In this document: piece by piece, positions 26,378-34,877 of the stretch
Numbering within the stretch: the stretch's first letter is position 1
How the letters are laid out: each line of letters begins with the position of its first letter
Source: JAHHTP01 sp964587555
Lineage (GTDB): Bacteria > Bacillota > Clostridia > Oscillospirales > Ruminococcaceae
Direction: 5' to 3'
Length of the DNA: 55,565 nt
Assembly: GCA_964587555.1 (NCBI GenBank)
Contig: CAZPLR010000009.1
Span: forward strand, 1 to 55,565
Program-made: the position numbers and the translations under genes
The notes under the pieces: generated by a model
What the model saw: only the letters and a program-made list of their open reading frames with translations
Told to the model about the DNA's origin: nothing
The model's database searches: none

Positions 26378-27079
26378 TTAAAGAAGGCTGGCGTCGTCGT
26401 CCTCCGGCGGCAGGGAGTTGCGGATCATCAGCATCCGCCGTTCGACGTCAGCGATGTCGAACGAGCATTGACGTAGCTGCGCTGTGATCTCCTCGCCGTT
26501 TGGGATTTCCTGCTTATATTTCAGTTCATGCTCTAAACTCGCCCAAAAATCCATCGCGATGGTGCGAATCTGAATTTCAACCAGCATTAGCTGCTTGCGG
26601 TCGGAAAAGAAAACCGGAATTTCGACGATCATATGATAGCTGCGATAGCCGCTTTCCTTCGGCTGTTTGATGTAATCCTTGACGCTCACCACCCGCACGT
26701 CATCCTGCATGGAAAGCATGTCTGCAATTTTGTAGATATCGTCGGTAAACATGCAGATGACGCGGATGCCGGCGACGTCCTTGACCTCTCGCTGCACCGC
26801 TTCAATCGTGACCTCGTTGCCCTTGCGGATCAGCTTTTGCACAATGCTGCGCGGCTGCTTGATGCGGGAGGTAATCGTTTCGATCGGATTGCGCTTTTGC
26901 GTAATCGAAAGCTCGTCGTTTAAAACCTCTAATTTTGTGCGCACTTCCCGGATGGCACAATTATACATCATCATCAGCTCTTGGAATTTTTTCGTTTCAA
27001 TAAAATAGCGCTGCACCTCCTCATAGGATGGCGGTCGCTTGAGTACGATCTGTTCTGCGTCTGCCGCAACGGTTGCCAT
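26378..27079 (-). CDS. Small alarmone synthetase (RelA/SpoT domain, RelP/YwaC-like)
   Basis: Makes (p)ppGpp or related alarmones from ATP and GTP/GDP; 233 aa, synthetase domain only, with no hydrolase, TGS or ACT domains. Seen: NPIETITSRIKQPRSIVQKL, the DVAGIRVICMF strand, the Gly-loop KESGYRSYH, and EIQIRTIAMDFWASLEHE with the catalytic Glu/Arg. An N-terminal extension of about 30 residues and the DFWASLEH sequence look more like RelP/YwaC than RelQ/YjbM; this is from memory. ATG at 27079 follows GAAAGGAACG. It sits divergently between the two halves of the Bce module, which suggests a link with cell-wall stress but does not prove one. Confidence 0.9.
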   Translation of the reverse strand: MATVAADAEQIVLKRPPSYEEVQRYFIETKKFQELMMMYNCAIREVRTKLEVLNDELSITQKRNPIETITSRIKQPRSIVQKLIRKGNEVTIEAVQREVKDVAGIRVICMFTDDIYKIADMLSMQDDVRVVSVKDYIKQPKESGYRSYHMIVEIPVFFSDRKQLMLVEIQIRTIAMDFWASLEHELKYKQEIPNGEEITAQLRQCSFDIADVERRMLMIRNSLPPEDDDASLL

Positions 27080-27162
27080 GATTTTCGTTCCTTTCTATCC
27101 GGTGAGAAAAGCGATCTGCCGGTATCTCATATTTCCCGCGGGTCGTTTTCCCGTGTATCATT

Positions 27163-27191
27163 ATTATAACATAGATTCTACTGGGTGAAAA
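27163..27191 (-). promoter_or_regulatory. Promoter of the alarmone synthetase gene
   Basis: Minus strand: TTTTCA (27191-27186), 17 bp, extended -10 TGTTATAAT (TATAAT 27168-27163). Leader about 75 nt. Confidence 0.6.
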
Positions 27192-27275
27192 GAGAAGAAT
27201 TGTAAATATTTATAGACAAATCCAAAAAGAAACCGTTAAATATTTTTTGGCGCCAGAAAACGCTTTGATTGTTGC

Positions 27276-27304
27276 TTGTCAAACCTTTTTCGACATGGTA
27301 TAAT
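27276..27304 (+). promoter_or_regulatory. Strong promoter reading into the scaffold gap
   Basis: TTGTCA at 27276-27281, 17 bp, extended -10 TGGTATAAT (TATAAT at 27299-27304). The gap begins 8 nt later; the first gene visible beyond it is the response regulator at 27424. The interval 27080-27423 holds this promoter, the divergent one and the gap. Confidence 0.75.
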
Positions 27305-27312
27305 GATGATAT

Positions 27313-27412
27313 NNNNNNNNNNNNNNNNNNNNNNNNNNNNNNNNNNNNNNNNNNNNNNNNNNNNNNNNNNNNNNNNNNNNNNNNNNNNNNNNNNNNNNNN
27401 NNNNNNNNNNNN
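27313..27412. other. Assembly gap (100 N)
   Basis: Exactly 100 N, the usual placeholder for a gap of unknown size. The right flank starts directly with the ribosome binding site GAGGAAAAGGG of the regulator gene; the left flank ends just after a promoter. Missing sequence could be a short leader or whole genes. Confidence 0.98.
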
Positions 27413-27423
27413 GAGGAAAAGGG

Positions 27424-28095
27424 ATGTATCGCATTTTGGTTGTCGAGGATGACCGCACGATTGCGGGAATTATCTGCGAGCAGCTTCGCAAATGGGGCTT
27501 TGAAGCGGCGCAAATCCATGATTTTTCGAATGTTTTGGACGAACTTGCGTCCTATGACCCGCAGCTTGTGCTGCTGGACATTGGTCTGCCGTTCCACAAC
27601 GGTTATTATTGGTGCGAGCAGCTACGGCTTGTCAGCAAGGTGCCGGTGATCTTTCTGTCCAGCGCGTCGGATGACGTCAATATCGTCATGGCAATCGAGA
27701 TGGGTGCGGACGATTTTATCGCAAAACCGTTTGAGATGACCGTCTTGGTTGCGAAGATCAAGGCGCTGCTGCGCCGAACCTACGATTTCAGCGAAAATGC
27801 AAAGCTGCTTTCCTGCGGCGGCGCAATGCTGAATTTGAGCGAGGGCAGCTTAGCCTACCATGGGGAAACGCTCTCGCTGACCAAAAATGAACTGGGGATT
27901 TTGGAGCTTTTGTTTGAGCATAGCGGGAGCGTTGTTTCCCGCAGCGAAATCATGAAAGCGCTTTGGGAAAGCGATGCGTTTGTGGACGAAAACACCCTCA
28001 CGGTTAATATTGCGCGTCTGCGCAAAAAGCTGGAGGGGATTGGACTGACCGATTTCATCCGCACGAAAAAGGGGCTTGGCTACTCGATTTCTTAA
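27424..28095 (+). CDS. OmpR/PhoB-family response regulator (BceR-like)
   Basis: DNA-binding regulator, 223 aa. Receiver domain (1 to about 115) with acidic pocket EDD (8-10), phospho-acceptor Asp in LLDIGLP (about 53) and Lys in AKPFEMTVL (about 101); winged-helix domain from about 130 with ENTLTVNIARLRKKL and GLGYSI. Followed 40 nt later by a short histidine kinase of intramembrane type, the arrangement of BceRS. Probably activates the transporter at 23.4 kb via the TTACA-N4-TGTCA site. ATG at 27424 has a good ribosome binding site right after the gap, so the gene is complete. Confidence 0.9.
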   Translation: MYRILVVEDDRTIAGIICEQLRKWGFEAAQIHDFSNVLDELASYDPQLVLLDIGLPFHNGYYWCEQLRLVSKVPVIFLSSASDDVNIVMAIEMGADDFIAKPFEMTVLVAKIKALLRRTYDFSENAKLLSCGGAMLNLSEGSLAYHGETLSLTKNELGILELLFEHSGSVVSRSEIMKALWESDAFVDENTLTVNIARLRKKLEGIGLTDFIRTKKGLGYSIS

Positions 28096-28135
28096 ATGCC
28101 AAAAAATGTCTAAATTTGCAGGAAAAGGAGCGAAT

Positions 28136-29122
28136 ATGAGGGATTTTTTACTCTATCTGCGCCATCGTGCGCCGGTCATGATCTGCTTTGTGGTTTTTTC
28201 TTTGATTATCCTGTTTGTGCTGTATCTGGGGAGACAGCCGCTTTCCTACTGCTTATATGGCATGCTGCTCTGCCTTTTTCTGCTTTTGACGCTTGCCGTC
28301 CCTGATTGCATTGCCTTTATCCGGCGGAAACGGATTATGCGCCGGCTGATCGCAATGGAGGATGGGCATATGGAGCTGCCCGCGCCGCACGGCGTTGTGC
28401 AGACGGATGACTTCCTGCTCGAAAAGAGGCTGCTTGCGCGCCTTATGGAAGAGCAGACGGCGCATCAAGCGGCGTCGAGCCGTCAGGCGGAGTATTTTTC
28501 GGCGTGGGTGCATCAAATCAAGACGCCGATTGCGGCATTGCAGCTTATTTTTGATACCGCTATGCCGCAGTCGCGCCGGGCTGAGGCAAAGGAGCGTCTT
28601 TCAGAGATCGAGCGCTACGCCGGAATGGCGCTTTACTATCTGCGCTTAGATGCGACTGAGCGGGATCTGGTACTGGAATGGTGCGATTTAGACGAGGTGG
28701 TGCGCCAGGCAGTCAAGGAATTTTCAACGCAGTTTATCCAAAGCGGGATTGCGCTGCGGTATGAGCCGCTTTCGGTAAAGGTGCTGTCCGACCGGAAATG
28801 GCTTCGTTTTGCGCTGGAACAGGTGATCTCGAACGCAGTGAAATATACGCCTTCCGGCTATGTCAGCATTGATTTTTCGGATCATGCGCTGCATATCTCT
28901 GACAGCGGTATCGGTATTGCGGCGGAGGATTTGCCGCGTATTGGCGAGAAGGGCTTTACTGGATACAATGGCCGTGCGCACCATAAATCGACCGGACTAG
29001 GGCTGTATCTGGTCAGGAGGATTTTAAAAATGCTCTCTCACGGCTTTCATATCGATTCCAAGTTGGGGGAGGGTACGATGGTTTCGATTGTTTTTTCTGC
29101 TGATGCAGTGAAGAAAGCATAG
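28136..29122 (+). CDS. Intramembrane-sensing histidine kinase (BceS-like)
   Basis: 328 aa. Two N-terminal membrane helices (about residues 14-33 and 38-63) with almost no extracellular loop, then a phospho-acceptor block FSAWVHQIKTPIAALQ and a HATPase domain (NAVKYTP, DSGIGI, TGLGLYL). Kinases of this type do not bind ligand themselves but listen to a BceAB transporter. ATG at 28136 has GGAAAAGGAG directly upstream (28121-28130); earlier in-frame codons overlap the regulator gene. Partner of the preceding regulator. Confidence 0.9.
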   Translation: MRDFLLYLRHRAPVMICFVVFSLIILFVLYLGRQPLSYCLYGMLLCLFLLLTLAVPDCIAFIRRKRIMRRLIAMEDGHMELPAPHGVVQTDDFLLEKRLLARLMEEQTAHQAASSRQAEYFSAWVHQIKTPIAALQLIFDTAMPQSRRAEAKERLSEIERYAGMALYYLRLDATERDLVLEWCDLDEVVRQAVKEFSTQFIQSGIALRYEPLSVKVLSDRKWLRFALEQVISNAVKYTPSGYVSIDFSDHALHISDSGIGIAAEDLPRIGEKGFTGYNGRAHHKSTGLGLYLVRRILKMLSHGFHIDSKLGEGTMVSIVFSADAVKKA

Positions 29123-29126
29123 CGGT

Positions 29127-29155
29127 TTGACATTTCCTGCCGCGTGTAGTATAAT
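29127..29155 (+). promoter_or_regulatory. Consensus sigma-A promoter of the proC operon
   Basis: TTGACA at 29127-29132, 17 bp, TATAAT at 29150-29155: all 12 positions match. About 68-nt leader, which holds a small hairpin (GCCGG 29177-29181 with CCGGC 29188-29192) followed by ATTTTCTT, possibly a weak attenuator or the terminator of the kinase gene. Confidence 0.9.
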
Positions 29156-29230
29156 GGAGGCAAAACAATAAGGAAAGCCGGCTTTTTCCGGCATTTTCTT
29201 ATGCTGCTGTGATAGAAAGGAGCAAAGCTT

Positions 29231-30031
29231 ATGCGGTATCAAATTGGATTTATCGGCTGCGGCAATATGGCGGGGGCGATGATCCGCGGGATGGTCAAAA
29301 GCGGCGTGTGTACGGCGGAGCGCATCATTGCATCCAACCGCTCTGAGGGGAAGCTTTCGCAGATACAACGCGACTGCGGCGTCATTGTGACCGCCGAGAA
29401 CACTGTCGCCGCAAAGGACGCTGCTTTTGTCGTTCTGGCAATCAAGCCGGTTTATTACCCGACGGTGTTGGAGGAGCTGAAGGAAATCTTGACCGACAAA
29501 CAGGTTGTGGTTTCACTTGCACCCAGCTATACGTTGGAGCAGCTTCACGCGATTTTGGGCTGCTCGCGCAGGATTGTGCGCGCGATGCCGAACGCGCCGG
29601 CATTGGTCGGCGCGGGAATGACTGCGCTGTCGCCGGATAAAAATGTCGCGCCGGAGGAGGTAAAAGCGCTTGCCGCGCTGTTTTCGGGTTTTGGCGAAGT
29701 TGAGCTTGTGGACGAGCGGATAATGGACGCGGTGGTTGCGGTCAGCGGCAGTTCGCCTGCGTATGCGTTTTTATTTTTAGAGGCGATGGCGGACGCTGCG
29801 GTGCTTGCCGGTATGCCGCGCGCGCAGGCGTACCGTTTTGCTGCGCAGGCACTGCTTGGAAGCGCGAGGATGCTGCTGGAAAGCGGCAAGCATCCGGGCG
29901 AGCTGAAGGATATGGTCTGCTCGCCGGGCGGAACAACGATCGAGGCGGTGAAGGTGCTGGAGCAAAAGGGCTTTCGCGGCGCGGTTATCGACGCGATGGG
30001 TGCTTGTGTGGAAAAATGCAGAAGGGCATGA
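29231..30031 (+). CDS. proC: Pyrroline-5-carboxylate reductase
   Basis: Last step of proline synthesis, NAD(P)H-dependent, cytoplasmic. Seen: Rossmann start IGFIGCGNMAGAMIRGM, VVLAIKP, IVRAMPNAPALVGAGMT, the family signature region GSSPAYAFLFLEAMADAAV, and the C-terminal DMVCSPGGTTIEAVKVLE. 266 aa is normal. ATG at 29231 with AGAAAGGAGC upstream. First gene of a run of seven same-strand genes with very short gaps or overlaps. Confidence 0.96.
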   Translation: MRYQIGFIGCGNMAGAMIRGMVKSGVCTAERIIASNRSEGKLSQIQRDCGVIVTAENTVAAKDAAFVVLAIKPVYYPTVLEELKEILTDKQVVVSLAPSYTLEQLHAILGCSRRIVRAMPNAPALVGAGMTALSPDKNVAPEEVKALAALFSGFGEVELVDERIMDAVVAVSGSSPAYAFLFLEAMADAAVLAGMPRAQAYRFAAQALLGSARMLLESGKHPGELKDMVCSPGGTTIEAVKVLEQKGFRGAVIDAMGACVEKCRRA

Positions 30032-30063
30032 TACCGCGAGAATAGAAAGGGAGTTAAGCAAAC

Positions 30064-31869
30064 ATGCAGGTTAAAGAGAGGATTTTGGCGTTTCAAGCGC
30101 TGTTAAAGGAGCGGAATGTCGACGCTTATGTGGTGCCGACTGCGGATTTTCACGAATCGGAGTACGTTGGGGATTATTTTAAGGTGCGCGCCTTTTTATC
30201 CGGCTTTACCGGATCGGCGGGAGTGCTGGTCGTCACGCCGGCGGAAGCGGCGCTTTGGACCGACGGGCGCTATTTTATCGCTGCCGCCGCGCAGCTGGCG
30301 GGCAGCGGCGTGACACTGATGAAGATGGGCGAGGAGGGTGTTCCGACCATCGAGCAATATTTGGTGAAGGTTGTTCCGGACGGCGGCGTTTTGGGCTTTG
30401 ACGGCAGGGTGGTCAACACCTCGCTTGCGCGCGGCTTTGCAAAGGCGTTTGCCGACGCCAAAAAGGAGGTTATGATCTCTGCAAAAGCGGATTTAGTCGA
30501 CCTGATCTGGAAGGAACGGCCGGCAATCTCCACCGAGCCGGCATATCGGCTGGCGCTGCGGTATAGCGGGAAATCGACGGCGGATAAGCTTGCCGGACTG
30601 CGGGAAGCAATGGCGCAGAAGGGCGCTGATGCGCATCTTCTGACAACGCTGGACGATATTGCGTGGCTCTTTAACCTGCGCGGAAACGACGTCGCCCACT
30701 GCCCGGTTGTGCTGGCGTTTTCATTGATTACGCCAAACGAGGCGAAGCTGTTTCTGCACGAGCAGGTGCTTTCGCCGCAGATCAAGGAGGAGCTTGCCGG
30801 CGAGGGCGTGACGGTGCTGCCATATGAAGGGATTTACGATGCGGCGGCGCAGCTCCCTGCATCGAGCAGGGTGCTGCTGGATGTGGATAAGGTAAATTTT
30901 GCGATTACGAGCCGTATCCCGAAGGGCGCCGTATTGCTGGAGGAGATGAATCCGACAACCACCATGAAGGCGGTGAAAAACCCAACCGAAATCGAGAACA
31001 CGATTCAAGCGCATATCTATGACGGCGTTGCGTTTACGAAGTTTATGTATTGGGTGAAAAACCGCTATCGCGAGATGGAGATCACAGAGATTTCCGCGTC
31101 TGACTATCTGGAGGCGCGCCGCAGGGAGCAGCCGGATAACCTAGGCTTAAGCTTCCACACAATCGCGGGCTTTGGAGCAAACGCGGCGATGATGCACTAC
31201 GCGGCGACCCCGGAAACCGATACGCGCGTGACCGACGGCGGGTTGCTGCTGGTGGACTCTGGCGGACACTATTACACCGGCACGACCGATATCACCCGGA
31301 CGATGGTGTTCGGCGAGATTTCCCCGGAAATGAAGAAGCACTTTACTGCTGTTGTGCGCAGCTGCCTCCGTCTTTCCGGCGTGCGGTTTTTGCAGGGCTG
31401 CTGCGGACTGAATCTGGACGTCTTGGCGCGCGGACCGATCTGGGATATGGAGCTGGATTATAAGTGCGGCACTGGACACGGCGTTGGACATTTGCTCAAT
31501 GTCCACGAAGGTCCGAACGGGTTCCGCTGGCGGATTGTGCCGGAGCGCAAGGACAGCGCGCCGTTTGAGGAGGGCATGATTACCACCGATGAGCCGGGAA
31601 TCTATCTGGAGGGGCAATACGGTATCCGGATCGAAAACGAGCTTGTCTGCCGCAAGGGCGTGAAAAACGAATATGGTCAGTTTATGTATTTTGATATCAT
31701 CACAATCGCTCCGATCGACCTAGACGGCGTCGATCCGACACAGATGGAGCAGGCAGAGATCGATATGCTCAACCGCTATCATGCCGACGTTTATCAAAAG
31801 CTTTCCCCGTATCTGACTGCGGAGGAAGCGGCGTGGTTAAAGCGCTATACCCGCCCGATTAGCAGGTGA
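30064..31869 (+). CDS. Xaa-Pro aminopeptidase (M24B), long form
   Basis: Metallopeptidase removing an N-terminal residue before proline; placed after proC, it would fit proline supply from peptides. 601 aa in three domains: two creatinase-like N-terminal domains (about 1-300) and a pita-bread catalytic domain. Metal ligands seen: Asp in LLVDSGGHY and in TTDITRT, His in GTGHGVGHLLNVHEGP, Glu in TTDEPGIY and RIENELV. The C-terminal extension after the last Glu is typical of the XPNPEP1-like long form. ATG at 30064 with AGAAAGGGAG upstream. No signal peptide, so cytoplasmic. Confidence 0.93.
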   Translation: MQVKERILAFQALLKERNVDAYVVPTADFHESEYVGDYFKVRAFLSGFTGSAGVLVVTPAEAALWTDGRYFIAAAAQLAGSGVTLMKMGEEGVPTIEQYLVKVVPDGGVLGFDGRVVNTSLARGFAKAFADAKKEVMISAKADLVDLIWKERPAISTEPAYRLALRYSGKSTADKLAGLREAMAQKGADAHLLTTLDDIAWLFNLRGNDVAHCPVVLAFSLITPNEAKLFLHEQVLSPQIKEELAGEGVTVLPYEGIYDAAAQLPASSRVLLDVDKVNFAITSRIPKGAVLLEEMNPTTTMKAVKNPTEIENTIQAHIYDGVAFTKFMYWVKNRYREMEITEISASDYLEARRREQPDNLGLSFHTIAGFGANAAMMHYAATPETDTRVTDGGLLLVDSGGHYYTGTTDITRTMVFGEISPEMKKHFTAVVRSCLRLSGVRFLQGCCGLNLDVLARGPIWDMELDYKCGTGHGVGHLLNVHEGPNGFRWRIVPERKDSAPFEEGMITTDEPGIYLEGQYGIRIENELVCRKGVKNEYGQFMYFDIITIAPIDLDGVDPTQMEQAEIDMLNRYHADVYQKLSPYLTAEEAAWLKRYTRPISR

Positions 31870-31891
31870 TCCGGCTTGGCTTGGAGGTTAT

Positions 31892-32539
31892 ATGCCGTAT
31901 TTTATTTTTGATATGGACGGAACGCTGTTGGATTCGATGTGGGTCTGGCGCTGCTTTGGCGCAAGGTTTCTGAAAAGCAGGGGCATCACGCCGCCGCCGG
32001 ATATTGTCAGCCTTGCGCGCAGCTACGGTCCATACCGTTTAGCAAACCGTTTGATCGCCGATTATCGCTTAAACGATACCGAGGAGAGCATCATCGACTG
32101 GATTTGGGAGGATATTTTGTTTCAGTACCGGCATCATGTCGTTCCAAAGCCGGGAGTAAGGGAGTTTTTGCAGAGCTGCAAGAAGCGGGGCTTCCCAATG
32201 GCGATTGCGACCTCGACCGCCCGCGATATATCTGAGGAGGTGCTGCAAAGACTTGGGCTGCGTGATTTTTTCACGACCGTCCGCTCCTGCAAGGATTTCC
32301 ATACCGAAAAGCATCTGCCGGATATCTATCTGCGTTGTCTTGCTGATCTGGGCGGAAAAAAAGAGCAGGCGGTTGTGTTTGAGGATGCATACTATGCGGC
32401 GAAAACGGTGCGTCAGGCGGGGATGTATTTGGTCGGGATCGCTGAAGAACTTGAGGTAAACGAAGCGGGCGTGAAAGAAATGGCGGATCAATTTATTACG
32501 CGGTATGAGGATCTGGACTGGGGGAAGCTGCCAAAATGA
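31892..32539 (+). CDS. HAD-family hydrolase, subfamily IA
   Basis: Probable phosphatase or phosphoglucomutase-like hydrolase, 215 aa. Seen: motif I FDMDGTLLDS with nucleophile and acid Asp, an alpha-helical cap (about 20-85), motif II ATSTAR, a Lys in TEKHLPDIYL, and motif IV VVFEDAYYA. Substrate not predictable. ATG at 31892 behind TTGGAGGTT. Its stop overlaps the next gene in ATGA, so the two HAD genes are translated together. Confidence 0.85.
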   Translation: MPYFIFDMDGTLLDSMWVWRCFGARFLKSRGITPPPDIVSLARSYGPYRLANRLIADYRLNDTEESIIDWIWEDILFQYRHHVVPKPGVREFLQSCKKRGFPMAIATSTARDISEEVLQRLGLRDFFTTVRSCKDFHTEKHLPDIYLRCLADLGGKKEQAVVFEDAYYAAKTVRQAGMYLVGIAEELEVNEAGVKEMADQFITRYEDLDWGKLPK

Positions 32540-33381
32540 GCAAGAAGGAAATTGATCTGGCGGCAAAGCGGCTGTTTTTATTTGATATCGACGGTACCAT
32601 TGCTTTGGACTCCACGCTGATTGATGGCACGATGCAGCTTTTGCAGGAGATACAAAGGGTCGGCGGTAAATATGTCTTTATCACCAATAACTCCACCAAA
32701 AGCATTGCAGACTACATGCAAAAGTTTGACGCATGGCGGATACCAACTGATGAAGCAAGCTTTGTTACCGCCTCGACCGCAGCGATTTCTTGGCTGAAGG
32801 AGCATTTTACGGGCAAGAAGATCTTTGCCGTCGCAACGAACTCCTTTATCAAGGAGCTGCAAAACGAGGGACTGCGGGTGACGCGGCGCCCGGAGGAGGA
32901 CGTTTCCTGTCTGCTTGTGGGGTTTGATAATGAGCTGACCTACCAAAAGCTTTGGGACGCCTGTCTGCTGCTTGCAAAGAACCCGACGCTGCCGTTTGCG
33001 GCGACCAATCCGGATCTTTGCTGTCCGACGTCGTTCGGTTTTGTGCCGGACTGCGGGTCGATCTGCCAGATGATAGTCAACGCGACCGGGAAAACCCCGA
33101 CGTATCTCGGCAAGCCGAACCGCGTGATTGTGGACATTGGTCTGCAAAACAGCGGCTTTTTACCGGAGCAGACCTTGGTCGTCGGCGACCGGCTTTACAC
33201 CGATATCGCCTGCGGCATTGCCGCCGGGGTGGATACCGCCGCTGTATTAACCGGCGAGGTGAAGCGGTCAGATTTGAGCAATACCGCTTATCCGCCGACG
33301 TTTGTATTTGAATCGGTGAGGGAATTATATGAAGCATTGTCGCGCGCAAACGCGCAAGCAAATAGGAGGAATCTAGGATGA
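32536..33381 (+). CDS. HAD-family hydrolase, subfamily IIA (NagD-like)
   Basis: 281 aa. Seen: motif I LFDIDGTIALDSTLIDG, motif II FITNNSTKS, the C2 cap with GLRVTRRPEED, and motif III/IV KPNRVIVD...VVGDRLYTDIACG. Members dephosphorylate sugar or nucleoside monophosphates or glycolate-type phosphates; the specific substrate is unknown. Overlaps its neighbours on both sides by 4 nt (ATGA at 32536 and 33378), so it is embedded in an operon with an arabinofuranosidase. Confidence 0.9.
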   Translation: MSKKEIDLAAKRLFLFDIDGTIALDSTLIDGTMQLLQEIQRVGGKYVFITNNSTKSIADYMQKFDAWRIPTDEASFVTASTAAISWLKEHFTGKKIFAVATNSFIKELQNEGLRVTRRPEEDVSCLLVGFDNELTYQKLWDACLLLAKNPTLPFAATNPDLCCPTSFGFVPDCGSICQMIVNATGKTPTYLGKPNRVIVDIGLQNSGFLPEQTLVVGDRLYTDIACGIAAGVDTAAVLTGEVKRSDLSNTAYPPTFVFESVRELYEALSRANAQANRRNLG

Positions 33382-34877
33382 AAGCAGCGTTAAAGCTCTG
33401 CCGGGATTTTACGATAGGGAAAGTGGACGAGCGGTTATTTGGATCGTTTATCGAGCATTTGGGACGCGCGGTTTACGGCGGCATTTACGAGCCGACGCAT
33501 CCGCTTGCGGACGATATGGGCTTTCGCAGGGATGTGATCGAGCTGGTCAAAGGGCTGAATGTGCCGGTCGTGCGCTATCCGGGCGGGAACTTTGTTTCCG
33601 GATATCGCTGGGAGGACGGCACCGGTCCAAAGGAGCTGCGTCCGCGCAGAAGAGAGCTTGCTTGGTCTTCCACCGAAACAAACGAGGTTGGCATCGATGA
33701 GTTTCAGGAGTGGGCAAAGCGCGCCGGCGCAGAGGTGATGATGGCGGTGAATATGGGTACGCGCGGACCGGAGGAGGCAAGAGATGCTGTCGAATACTGC
33801 AACGTCAAAAGCGGCAGCTACCTCAGCGATAAGCGCGTCGCAAACGGTTTTTTAGAGCCGTTTGGCATCAAGCTTTGGTGCTTGGGCAACGAGATGGACG
33901 GCGACTGGCAGATAGGGCATAAGACGGCGGAGGAATACGGACGCGCCGCGCACGAAAGCGCAAAGCTGATGAAGCTGGTCGATCCTTCGATCGAGTTGGT
34001 TGTCTGCGGCAGCTCCAGCCCGTCTATGCCGTCCTTCGGCAGATGGGAGGAAACCGTTTTACTGCATACCTATGACGATGTGGAATATCTGTCGCTGCAC
34101 TCCTACTATGAAAATAGTGCGGACAATATCGACGCATTTTTGGCAAGCAGCGAAAGGATGGATCGGTTTATCACCTCCGTTATTGCGACCTGCGACCATG
34201 TTAAGGCGTTAAAGCGTTCGAAAAAAACGATGTATCTTTCATTTGATGAGTGGAACGTTTGGTTTCATTCTGCGCAGCAGGATAAGCTAGTCCCACCTTG
34301 GACGATAGCGCCGCCGCTTTTGGAGGATGTTTACAACTTTGAGGATGCTTTGGTGGTCGGCGGACTGCTGATGACTCTGCTCAAGCACGCCGATCGTGTG
34401 AAGATCGCCTGCCTTGCGCAGCTTGTCAATGTGATCGCGCCGATCATGACCGAAAACGGCGGCAGCGCGTGGGCGCAGACCATCTATTACCCGTTCATGC
34501 TTGTTTCCCGCTATGGGCGCGGTACAGTGCTGATGCCGAACGTGAAGGCGGATACCTATGATACCGAGGAATACGGACCTGTTTCTTATGTGCAGAGCAT
34601 TGCGGTTGAGGATGACAGCGGGCTGACCGTCTTTGCGTTAAACCGCAGCGGGGCAGAGGAGATCGCATTTGAAATCGATCTGCGTGATTACGAAGGTTAT
34701 GCGCCGGTATTCCACATCGAGCTTGCCGGCTATGACCTAAAGGCGGTCAATACCGCTGCCAATCCAAACGCAGTTGTTCCAACGGAAACGGGAAAAACTG
34801 CTTTAGAGGGCAAGAACGCCGTTTCGACCCTAAAGCCGCATAGCTTTAACGTGATCCGTTTTGAGAAGAAAGCATAA
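33378..34877 (+). CDS. abfA: Alpha-N-arabinofuranosidase (GH51)
   Basis: Releases arabinose from arabino-oligosaccharides; no signal peptide, so it acts inside the cell on imported sugars. 499 aa. Seen: FGSFIEHLGRAVYGGIYEP, VRYPGGNFVSGYRWEDG, acid/base Glu in LGNEMDG, nucleophile Glu in SFDEWNVW, and the C-terminal beta-domain. Begins in ATGA overlap with the HAD gene and overlaps the following radical SAM gene by 17 nt. No sugar transporter or regulator is adjacent, which is unusual for a GH51 gene. Confidence 0.95.
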   Translation: MKAALKLCRDFTIGKVDERLFGSFIEHLGRAVYGGIYEPTHPLADDMGFRRDVIELVKGLNVPVVRYPGGNFVSGYRWEDGTGPKELRPRRRELAWSSTETNEVGIDEFQEWAKRAGAEVMMAVNMGTRGPEEARDAVEYCNVKSGSYLSDKRVANGFLEPFGIKLWCLGNEMDGDWQIGHKTAEEYGRAAHESAKLMKLVDPSIELVVCGSSSPSMPSFGRWEETVLLHTYDDVEYLSLHSYYENSADNIDAFLASSERMDRFITSVIATCDHVKALKRSKKTMYLSFDEWNVWFHSAQQDKLVPPWTIAPPLLEDVYNFEDALVVGGLLMTLLKHADRVKIACLAQLVNVIAPIMTENGGSAWAQTIYYPFMLVSRYGRGTVLMPNVKADTYDTEEYGPVSYVQSIAVEDDSGLTVFALNRSGAEEIAFEIDLRDYEGYAPVFHIELAGYDLKAVNTAANPNAVVPTETGKTALEGKNAVSTLKPHSFNVIRFEKKA

